Below are positions 1 to 5,496 of a stretch of 6,348 nucleotides of DNA, in pieces. This DNA comes from Nitrososphaerales archaeon TH1177 (GTDB lineage: Archaea > Thermoproteota > Nitrososphaeria > Nitrososphaerales > Nitrososphaeraceae). A program made the position numbers and the translations under genes. The notes beneath the pieces were generated by a model. The model was given only the letters and a program-made list of their open reading frames with translations. It was not told the DNA's origin and did no database searches. The DNA is taken from assembly GCA_014523515.1 (NCBI GenBank), contig JAATVJ010000060.1, forward strand, positions 1-6,348, read 5' to 3'. Within the stretch, counting starts at the first letter, position 1, and each line of letters starts with the position of its first letter.

Positions 1-1805
1 AAATAAATAAATTCATTTCTAATTTCTTGTATCAATGATATGGAAAGATTACAGTTTTTTGCTACATCCTGAACATTTCCAATTCCTAATAGTATATAGT
101 CAAAAAAAGATTCATCAATATTATTTAGACTTTTTTTCATTGAGTATTTTTGTTCATTAACGAACCTTGATATTATATAATAAGCCATGTAAATAACTGA
201 GTCAGATAAGCTTTCTATTATCCATTCATGATTCCATGGAAGTTTAGTTCCAAGGCCTGATTTTCTTGCACAAGCTCTTTCCTTTAACCAGTCAACTACA
301 TTGTGAAATTCTTGTCTAAGATCCTCAGGAAGAATACTTACTTCATCTATATAATTATGTACTTTATGCTTCCATTCTTTATCTTTATAATTAATAAACC
401 ATTGATCATTCAGTAACTTGACAAAACATTCATTACCACATCTACATTTAATTGGTTTATTAACGAATTCATAAAAAATTTCAGCTAAGTTTTTTGTAGC
501 AAGCAAATAATTTTTTATTTCTTCTTTAGCTAATTGAACATCCATTCCAGCATATTTTCCTGTATTAGGTAACATTCTGCCTTGGTAATATTCTAGATGA
601 TAGACTTCATTTGTTGCTTTTTCCAGACCTAAATCTGATTGATTGTTAATTTTGAACTTTGATATTGCATCTTCTACACATAATATTAAACTATTGTCAT
701 TTACATTAGCTTCTTGAATTTCTATAATTTTTATCGGATTGATTTGTGATAAGTCAATATTAAATGATAGTAAATTTGTTTCTTTTTTTAAGTCGATAAG
801 GGCTTGAAAATCATATGGAGCATGACCAGGTACCGACATTACTATTCCAGTTCCTGTATCAGGTTTTACAAATTTTGCCGGAAGAATAGGAATATTTACA
901 TTTCTAATAATATTTGTTGCAAATTTACCAATTAATTCATTTCCTTTGATGGTTCTATTGATTTTTATACTATGATTAAGAAATTCTAATTTTGTTGATG
1001 CCTCTTTAGTAACAATCCATTGTTCAGCATTATTATCTACATCTATTATAAAGTATTCAATATCAGGATTTACCCAAAGATTTGTGACTCCAAATATAGT
1101 TTCAGGTCTTAAAGTAGCAGTAGGAAGTATTATATCATTCTCATATAACCTAAACTTTATTAGGACATATTCACTAAATTCTGGTTCTACATCTCCAATA
1201 GTATCATGTTGACTTACAGGGTTTTTATCATAGGGACACCATCCAACAGGATGAGAGCCTTGTACAATTAACCCTTTTTTTTGTAATGTTTTAAACTGCC
1301 AAGTAATGAATTTTGAATATAACATATCAATGGTTGTAAATTCTCGTCGCCAATCGATAGAATAACCCATATCTTGCATTCCTAATTTTATCTCATTATG
1401 AAAAAATTTTGCAATATTTTCTGGTTCGATAAATGATTTGATGGTATTTTCAGGGACATTATATAAATTTTTAAAAGTTTCAATTAAATCTTGATCTTCT
1501 GCGATTACTCTTTTTGACATAGCTAAGATAGGAGTTCCCGTATAGTGAAATCCCATTGGAAATAATACATTATAGCCTTTCATTCTCATATATCTAGCAT
1601 GAACATCAGCTAGTGAATATGTTCTCCCATGTCCTATATGCTGCGGAGAATTAGGATAGGGAAATGCAACAGTTATGAAATACTTTTTTTTATTAGTATT
1701 ATCATAATCGGCTTCAAAAAGATGTTCTTCTTTCCATCTAGATTTCCATTTTGTCTCCAGTTCTTTCCAATTAATACTATTATCATTTATTTCTTTACTA
1801 TCCAA
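1..1805 (-). CDS. leuS: Leucyl-tRNA synthetase, archaeal type (3' end outside the window)
   Basis: Class I synthetase that attaches leucine to tRNA-Leu in the cytoplasm and hydrolyses mischarged products. I translated the minus strand by hand: 601 codons are open without a stop, about two thirds of the usual archaeal length (roughly 950). Visible landmarks: HIGH at residues 56-59 in 'PYPNSPQHIGHGRT'; the CP1 editing domain with 'TATLRPETIFG' from residue 229 and 'GTGIVMSVPGHAPYD' ending at the conserved editing Asp332; a small Cys cluster CRCGNEC at 454-460; the archaeal signature 'CARKSGLGTKLPW' from 512, followed by 'WIIESLSDSVIYMAYYII'. The KMSKS loop, anticodon-binding and C-terminal domains lie beyond position 1. 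The start is TTG at 1805-1803: it has a GAGGTGA ribosome site 7 nt upstream, and the first in-frame ATG comes only after the HIGH motif. The gene begins 7 bp after the alaS stop, so it is probably co-transcribed with alaS. Confidence 0.97.
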   Translation of the reverse strand, partial: MDSKEINDNSINWKELETKWKSRWKEEHLFEADYDNTNKKKYFITVAFPYPNSPQHIGHGRTYSLADVHARYMRMKGYNVLFPMGFHYTGTPILAMSKRVIAEDQDLIETFKNLYNVPENTIKSFIEPENIAKFFHNEIKLGMQDMGYSIDWRREFTTIDMLYSKFITWQFKTLQKKGLIVQGSHPVGWCPYDKNPVSQHDTIGDVEPEFSEYVLIKFRLYENDIILPTATLRPETIFGVTNLWVNPDIEYFIIDVDNNAEQWIVTKEASTKLEFLNHSIKINRTIKGNELIGKFATNIIRNVNIPILPAKFVKPDTGTGIVMSVPGHAPYDFQALIDLKKETNLLSFNIDLSQINPIKIIEIQEANVNDNSLILCVEDAISKFKINNQSDLGLEKATNEVYHLEYYQGRMLPNTGKYAGMDVQLAKEEIKNYLLATKNLAEIFYEFVNKPIKCRCGNECFVKLLNDQWFINYKDKEWKHKVHNYIDEVSILPEDLRQEFHNVVDWLKERACARKSGLGTKLPWNHEWIIESLSDSVIYMAYYIISRFVNEQKYSMKKSLNNIDESFFDYILLGIGNVQDVAKNCNLSISLIQEIRNEFIY

Positions 1806-1812
1806 ATTATTT

Positions 1813-1819
1813 TCACCTC
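1813..1819 (-). promoter_or_regulatory. Shine-Dalgarno site for leuS, inside the alaS 3' end
   Basis: The minus strand reads GAGGTGA, complementary to the CCUCC-type 3' end of archaeal 16S rRNA. It sits 7 nt before the TTG start of leuS and uses the last sense codon and the TGA stop of alaS. This spacing decides the leuS start, because no ATG is available near the N-terminus. It also suggests that ribosomes finishing alaS hand over to leuS (translational coupling). That is inferred from layout only. Confidence 0.75.
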
Positions 1820-4560
1820 TTGAGTGTTTCATTAACATATATTTCTGATGAATTTAAGACCTCTTCAATTCTATTCTTAAATCTACCTCCTCCTTGACCA
1901 AACTTTGAATCTCCTCCTCCAGAGCCCCCTAAACTAATAGAGAAGACTTTTGCTATTTTTCCTGCATTAAAACCATATTTTCTTGCAGTTTCACCAACAA
2001 AAACTATTACGCGTATGCCTTCTCCTTCTCCTTTGGAGATTAGTGAAATATATATGAGAAAAGGATCAAGGTTAATGGATTTTTCTCCGATTGTAATATG
2101 GAATTCTTCATCTAATTCATCATCATATGTTGTAAATAATTTCACCCCATTTGATGATATTTGTTTACTATTAGTGGATATAGATTTGGCTATAATTGGA
2201 GAAGTTTTTCGTAAAAGAATTTTTATCTTTGTTTTAAGCTTTTCTGACTCATCTAAATGTTTTTTGAATGAATGTGTTAGTTTTTCTTTACTAGAACCTA
2301 ATGAGTGAGTAATAAATGAAATATTTCTATCCTGATTTTTAATGTAATCTATAGCAGCTTTTCCCGCAACAAATTCTAATCGAACAACACCATCCTGAAT
2401 TCTTTCTGATTTAAGAATTTTAATTAAACCTAATTCACCTGTTCTATTGACATGTGTTCCTCCACATGCTTCAATGTCAAATTCATTTATTTTCACTATT
2501 CGTACCTTATTTGATGGAACTACTCCACCTTGATATATACGAAAGGAAAATTTTTGTTCACTTTCTCCTCTCTCATATTCTTTTATATTTACATCAAGAT
2601 TTTTCATTACAATTTCGTTAGCAGTTTTTTCGATTCTCTCAACTTCTTCTTTATTTAATGCAGAATGGTGGGTTATGTCAAGTCTTCCATAATTAACATC
2701 TTTAAAGGCAGAGTTTTGCCACACCCATGAACCAAGTGTTTTTCTTGATGAAGAATTTAATATATGAGTAGCTGTATGATGTTTCGTTATTGAATCGCGT
2801 CTTGCATCATCTACTCTACATTTAATGTGTAGCCCCTCTGAAAGAGATGATAAATTTTCTACCCTATGAAGAACAATATCTCCTTGTTTTATGACTTCTA
2901 AGACTTTAACATCGCCAATATTTCCCTTATCAGTTTCTTGTCCTCCTCCTCTTGGATAGAAAGATGTTTGATCTAAAATTACATAATTTTCTTTTATTTT
3001 TATGATTTGAGCATAAAATTCTCTGATGGAAGAATCTTCATAATACAATAATCTAGTAGGGTGTAAGCCTTCCAATCCTTCTATTGATTGAGAGTAAAGA
3101 GATTTTTGATTAATATCATGTAATTCTGATAGTTTCACATAAAAATTCGAAGGTATCTCACTTATTACATTGATTTCTTTAAGAAAGTCAGGAGTAATAC
3201 CATCTGACTCATACAATCTTATAAGATCATCTACAGTTAGTTGTTTGTTATTCTTACGTATTGTAGATGCGATATCTTTCATTCGTTGTCTTGTGCTTGC
3301 ATATCTATCAGATTCAAGTTTAAGAATGGTATAAACCTCTTGCTTATTTTCCTCTAGTTCAGGATACATATTTTTCAGATATTCTACATGTGTATCAATT
3401 AGATCTTCAATTTTTATATTCCACTTGAATCTTTCAATAATAGATAAAACTCGACGTAAAAGAATTCTAAGGTTATAACCTCCTCCTACATTAGAAGGTA
3501 ATGATCCATCAGAAATCGCAAATAACAATGTCCGCGTGTGATCTGCTATTGTATAAATTGCCTCATATGGAGATACAATTTTTTCGAGATGTTCAAATGG
3601 TATTCTCATCTCTTGAGCAATAGTTTTTTTCAATTTTTTTATTTTATCAGATGAGTCATCTTCAATATTGTTGAATTTACTCGATACTAATTTAAAATAG
3701 TTCGAGAGAAAATTTTTATCCTTTGGAACTTCAATAAAATTTTCTAAATATTTTATAACTGATCCAAAAGAACAATCATAGCTGGTTGGAGTACCCATAG
3801 TAATCCATGAGAATCGTTCCAAGCCTGCACCCATATCAATAATCTTATTTTTCATAATTCTATAGTTATTTTCATCCCCTTCGAATTCTGTAAAAACAGC
3901 ATTACCAAGTTCAAGACCTCGTACAAAATACTCTAAAGAACACCCAAAAGCTCCTGCACCCATCCAAATATCTTCCACAAAAGTAATCTCTTCAGGTTTT
4001 ATTCCCAAAACATTAGTTAATAATCCAAAATCTAGGTCAATACAACGATCCTTCCAATATCCTCCAGGTGCATCTGCATTACATGTTTGACCAATCATAC
4101 AAAAACTAGTATAATGACGGCCGCTTACACCCACGTTTTCAACGTCATTGAATCTTAAACACATTTGTGGTACTACTAAAGGATTTGATGGCAATTCAAA
4201 AATAACTTTATTATTCATTATTCTTTGAAAATCTACTATTGATGCAATTGTAAAATAAAGATCTTCTCGCCACCTACAGACTACAGGGTATCGTCTTACA
4301 ATTGAGTGACCATTTGATTGAAAATATTTTTCAATTTCCTTCCATGCTCCTATATAATCTAGTCTTTTATTTGTAGGAGGATTTCCTATAAAGTTATAGG
4401 CCTCATGATCAGGACAGATATTTTTATTTATAAGCGACCAAAAAAATTTTTCACAAAATATACATTTGTTTCGTTTAAAACCTAATCTATCAAATAATGA
4501 AACTCTATAATATTTATCAGGATCAGATGAAAATAGAGTAGAAATCTCTTTTTTACCCAA
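1813..4560 (-). CDS. alaS: Alanyl-tRNA synthetase, archaeal type, full length (915 aa)
   Basis: Class II synthetase that charges tRNA-Ala and clears Ser- or Gly-mischarged tRNA. Domains in order: an archaeal N-terminal zinc-type module C33-x2-C36-x12-C49-x2-H52; the aminoacylation core, with 'RYPVVCRWREDLYFTIASIVDFQR' at about 90-113, motif 2 starting at R136 ('RFNDVENVGVSGRHYTSF') and motif 3 'MGAGLERF' at 243-250; a helical tRNA-recognition region; an editing domain with both metal-ligand pairs intact, H595-x3-H599 in 'HHTATH' and C699-x3-H703 in 'CGGTH'; and a C-terminal DHHA1-type domain with the glycine-rich 'GGSGGGDSKFGQGGGRF' ending at 894. Length is normal for archaea. The start codon is TTG at 4560-4558. 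An in-frame TAG lies three codons upstream and the next Met is residue 115, inside the catalytic core. The N-terminus 'MGKKEI..DPDKYY' also looks like the archaeal family. No Shine-Dalgarno precedes it, but a TATA-like box lies about 28 bp upstream, so the mRNA is probably leaderless. Confidence 0.98.
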   Translation of the reverse strand: MGKKEISTLFSSDPDKYYRVSLFDRLGFKRNKCIFCEKFFWSLINKNICPDHEAYNFIGNPPTNKRLDYIGAWKEIEKYFQSNGHSIVRRYPVVCRWREDLYFTIASIVDFQRIMNNKVIFELPSNPLVVPQMCLRFNDVENVGVSGRHYTSFCMIGQTCNADAPGGYWKDRCIDLDFGLLTNVLGIKPEEITFVEDIWMGAGAFGCSLEYFVRGLELGNAVFTEFEGDENNYRIMKNKIIDMGAGLERFSWITMGTPTSYDCSFGSVIKYLENFIEVPKDKNFLSNYFKLVSSKFNNIEDDSSDKIKKLKKTIAQEMRIPFEHLEKIVSPYEAIYTIADHTRTLLFAISDGSLPSNVGGGYNLRILLRRVLSIIERFKWNIKIEDLIDTHVEYLKNMYPELEENKQEVYTILKLESDRYASTRQRMKDIASTIRKNNKQLTVDDLIRLYESDGITPDFLKEINVISEIPSNFYVKLSELHDINQKSLYSQSIEGLEGLHPTRLLYYEDSSIREFYAQIIKIKENYVILDQTSFYPRGGGQETDKGNIGDVKVLEVIKQGDIVLHRVENLSSLSEGLHIKCRVDDARRDSITKHHTATHILNSSSRKTLGSWVWQNSAFKDVNYGRLDITHHSALNKEEVERIEKTANEIVMKNLDVNIKEYERGESEQKFSFRIYQGGVVPSNKVRIVKINEFDIEACGGTHVNRTGELGLIKILKSERIQDGVVRLEFVAGKAAIDYIKNQDRNISFITHSLGSSKEKLTHSFKKHLDESEKLKTKIKILLRKTSPIIAKSISTNSKQISSNGVKLFTTYDDELDEEFHITIGEKSINLDPFLIYISLISKGEGEGIRVIVFVGETARKYGFNAGKIAKVFSISLGGSGGGDSKFGQGGGRFKNRIEEVLNSSEIYVNETLKR

Positions 4561-4584
4561 ATTATGCTAACGATTATTATTCTC

Positions 4585-4600
4585 TATATTAATGCTTTTA
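4585..4600 (-). promoter_or_regulatory. Candidate BRE/TATA promoter of alaS
   Basis: On the minus strand, TTAATATA (4592-4585) is preceded by a purine-rich TAAAAGCA (4600-4593) that could act as a TFB-recognition element. The box is centred about 28 nt before the TTG start codon, the distance from TATA box to transcription start usual in archaea. Transcription would therefore begin at or next to the start codon and give a leaderless mRNA, which agrees with the missing Shine-Dalgarno. The start site itself is inferred. Confidence 0.6.
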
Positions 4601-4610
4601 TGACTACAGA

Positions 4611-4650
4611 AATAAAACTACACTCAAATCAAATAAAATGAAATGAAATT
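4611..4650 (-). terminator. Possible T-rich terminator after the thioredoxin gene
   Basis: Just after the thioredoxin stop, the minus strand is a quasi-periodic T-rich stretch (TTTCATTTCATTTTATTTG and so on) with no hairpin. Archaeal intrinsic termination depends on T-rich non-template tracts rather than stable stems, so this may end the thioredoxin transcript before the alaS promoter. The T-runs are only 3-4 long, so read-through into alaS is plausible. Confidence 0.35.
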
Positions 4651-4654
4651 AATG

Positions 4655-4996
4655 TTAATTCTTGGTTAAAGCTTCTTCTATGAATTTTTGATAGGCTTCT
4701 TTAGGAGCAGCGCCGACAGTTCTAGCGATTTCCTTACCATCCTTGAATAATAGTAATGAGGGTATAGAATGAATTCCATATTTTACTGCAATCTCTTGAT
4801 TTTCATCTACGTTAAGCTTTACAGTTTTTACTTTTCCTTCAAGTGTTTTTGATAATTGTTCTACGGCTGGTCCTACCATTCTACAAGGCCCACACCATTC
4901 TGCCCAAAAATCAACAAAAACAGGTAATTGTGATTGTACTACTTCTTTTTCCCATGATGCATTGTTCACTTGAGTTACACTATGTTCAGTTCCCAT
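4655..4996 (-). CDS. trxA: Thioredoxin, WCGPC active site (113 aa)
   Basis: Small cytoplasmic dithiol-disulfide oxidoreductase that reduces protein disulfides and is normally recharged by a thioredoxin reductase; no reductase gene is present here. The whole protein is one thioredoxin fold: buried Asp29 in 'VFVDFWAEWCGPCR', redox cysteines C35 and C38 in WCGPC, a central 'VKLNVDENQEIAVKYGI', the cis-proline P79 in 'IHSIPSLLLFKDG', and a conserved glycine in 'RTVGAAPKEAY' near the end. There is no signal peptide or membrane segment. Its length is typical for the family with a short N-terminal extension. It starts at ATG 4996-4994 with no evident Shine-Dalgarno, so a leaderless or short-leader mRNA is likely. 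It lies 94 bp upstream of alaS in the same direction, but alaS has its own promoter, so a shared operon is uncertain. Confidence 0.96.
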   Translation of the reverse strand: MGTEHSVTQVNNASWEKEVVQSQLPVFVDFWAEWCGPCRMVGPAVEQLSKTLEGKVKTVKLNVDENQEIAVKYGIHSIPSLLLFKDGKEIARTVGAAPKEAYQKFIEEALTKN

Positions 4997-5018
4997 ATAT
5001 TTTAATTTGACTGTAGGG

Positions 5019-5026
5019 TATTTGAA
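5019..5026 (-). promoter_or_regulatory. Weak candidate TATA box of the thioredoxin gene
   Basis: TTCAAATA on the minus strand is centred about 26 nt before the ATG at 4996, the same geometry as at alaS and consistent with a leaderless transcript. It matches a TATA box poorly, and it was chosen partly for its position. The 500-bp gap upstream does show that the thioredoxin gene needs its own promoter nearby. Confidence 0.3.
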
Positions 5027-5120
5027 TCATACGTAGAAAGAGTAATTCCTGCATCAAAAGAATATTTGGGGAATGGTTACTACCATTAGATTTGAGAATA
5101 TGATAAAGAAGATTATACTG

Positions 5121-5230
5121 AAAGCATTAGTGTATAACTGGTTTCAAAGTATAAGTATGACATGATTACTAGTTAGAATAAATAATGATTATCTAAACGA
5201 GTTATACAACAGAGCACAACAAAAGCATTA
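5121..5230. repeat. Short direct and inverted repeats in the intergenic gap
   Basis: AAAGCATTA occurs at 5121-5129 and again at 5222-5230 on the plus strand, each followed within a few bases by ATAACT, giving an imperfect direct repeat of a little over 20 bp. Between the copies, TGTATAACT (5131-5139) and AGTTATACA (5200-5208) form a perfect 9-bp inverted repeat around a 60-nt spacer. They could be paired promoter-like elements, regulator sites, or chance in AT-rich DNA. Confidence 0.4.
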
Positions 5231-5337
5231 ATAGTAATAACTAACCTGTCTTTGGATTATTCCATATATGTTGGTAAATTTTGAAAATAAGAAAGATAAA
5301 AAGAGGAAAGACAAAACTTTTTCTTAATCTATTTTTT
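5221..5337 (+). other. Hypothetical short plus-strand transcription unit (19-codon ORF or ncRNA)
   Basis: Three elements line up. AAAAGCATTAATA (5221-5233) is identical over 13 bp to the BRE/TATA sequence of the alaS promoter. An ORF begins at ATG 5268 and ends at TAA 5325-5327, encoding a 19-residue peptide rich in Lys/Arg ('NKKDKKRKDK'). T5 and T6 runs at 5318-5322 and 5332-5337 could end transcription. From the TATA-like box, a start near 5255-5258 is expected, before the ATG. No Shine-Dalgarno is seen, and the basic peptide follows automatically from a purine-rich DNA tract, so an untranslated RNA or no gene at all is equally possible. Confidence 0.15.
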
Positions 5338-5340
5338 CTT
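5282..5340. terminator. Purine tract then pyrimidine tract, possible two-way terminator
   Basis: On the plus strand, 5282-5316 is almost all purine and 5317-5340 is mostly pyrimidine, with T5 and T6 runs. The minus strand is therefore also T-rich at 5316-5282 (for example CTCTTTTTATC). A transcript from either direction meets a T-rich tract. The two halves are weakly complementary and could form an imperfect stem. It could stop read-through from the NHL gene or end a plus-strand RNA. Confidence 0.3.
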
Positions 5341-5399
5341 AATTATATTATAAAATTTTTGCTCTATTATAATAGTTGGTGGAAAATTTAATAATATTG

Positions 5400-5496
5400 A
5401 AAAAATAGTTATATTAGTTGTTGTAAATACACAGATAGGTAACATATTTACTTACAAATATGGGTAACATTTTTTTTGTTTTTTGGGATTGAAAAA
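5400..5496 (-). terminator. T-runs downstream of the NHL gene
   Basis: On the minus strand a T5 run follows the NHL stop codon directly (TAATTTTTC, 5499-5491), and a T6 run lies about 90 nt further on (5405-5400, in CTATTTTTTC). Either could serve as the archaeal T-tract terminator of the NHL transcript. No strong hairpin is linked to them on this strand. Confidence 0.35.
5434..5484 (+). terminator. Hairpin plus T8-G-T6 on the plus strand, with flanking GGTAACAT repeats
   Basis: CATATTT (5443-5449) and AAATATG (5456-5462) form a perfect 7-bp inverted repeat with a 6-nt loop. GGTAACAT occurs at 5438-5445 and 5463-5470, spaced 25 bp apart. Eight Ts (5470-5477), one G and six Ts (5479-5484) follow. 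Read on the plus strand this resembles an intrinsic terminator pointing into the 3' end of the NHL gene. The repeat pair around a palindrome could instead be a protein-binding site. No plus-strand gene that would need this terminator is evident. Confidence 0.3.

Larger units (their letters stand above)
4997..5496. other. 500-bp gene-free AT-rich intergenic region
   Basis: This lies between the 3' end of the NHL gene and the start of the thioredoxin gene. No open frame longer than about 20 codons was found in the parts I read on either strand, and no tRNA-like fold could be completed. It contains short direct and inverted repeats (5121-5246), a purine tract followed by a pyrimidine tract (5282-5340), a 12-bp perfect palindrome CTATTATAATAG (5364-5375), and a hairpin with T-runs on the plus strand (5443-5484). 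At 5000-5120 I see nothing beyond the weak thioredoxin promoter. Confidence 0.8.

Noticed and set aside
1787..1816. GTG at 1816-1814 as an alternative leuS start or an overlapping small ORF.
   Set aside because: It is out of the leuS frame, stops after nine codons, and overlaps the ribosome site itself.
1629..1823. Plus-strand ORF of about 64 codons with a hydrophobic, Ile/Phe-rich translation.
   Set aside because: It lies antisense to the HIGH-motif region of leuS and across the leuS start. The hydrophobic look comes from reading the complement of Lys/Asn-rich codons; no promoter or ribosome site supports it.
2015..2308. Plus-strand ORF of about 97 codons.
   Set aside because: It is fully antisense to the conserved C-terminal part of alaS, has a Ser-rich low-information translation, and matches no family I recognise.
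5018..5032. T-arm look-alike on the minus strand (GTAT-GATTCAA-ATAC) suggesting a tRNA upstream of the thioredoxin gene.
   Set aside because: The stem has only 4 bp, and no matching acceptor 5' strand, D-arm or anticodon arm could be found nearby. It overlaps the likely promoter region.
5158..5172. Short ATG ORFs in the gap (for example ATGATTACTAGTTAG on the plus strand, and a 22-codon minus-strand frame running into the thioredoxin start).
   Set aside because: They are very short, lack ribosome sites, and are no longer than expected by chance in AT-rich DNA.
4997..5496. CRISPR array or insertion sequence in the intergenic gap.
   Set aside because: The repeats are only 8-9 bp in their exact parts, occur twice rather than regularly, and no transposase fragment or terminal repeat with target duplication is seen.
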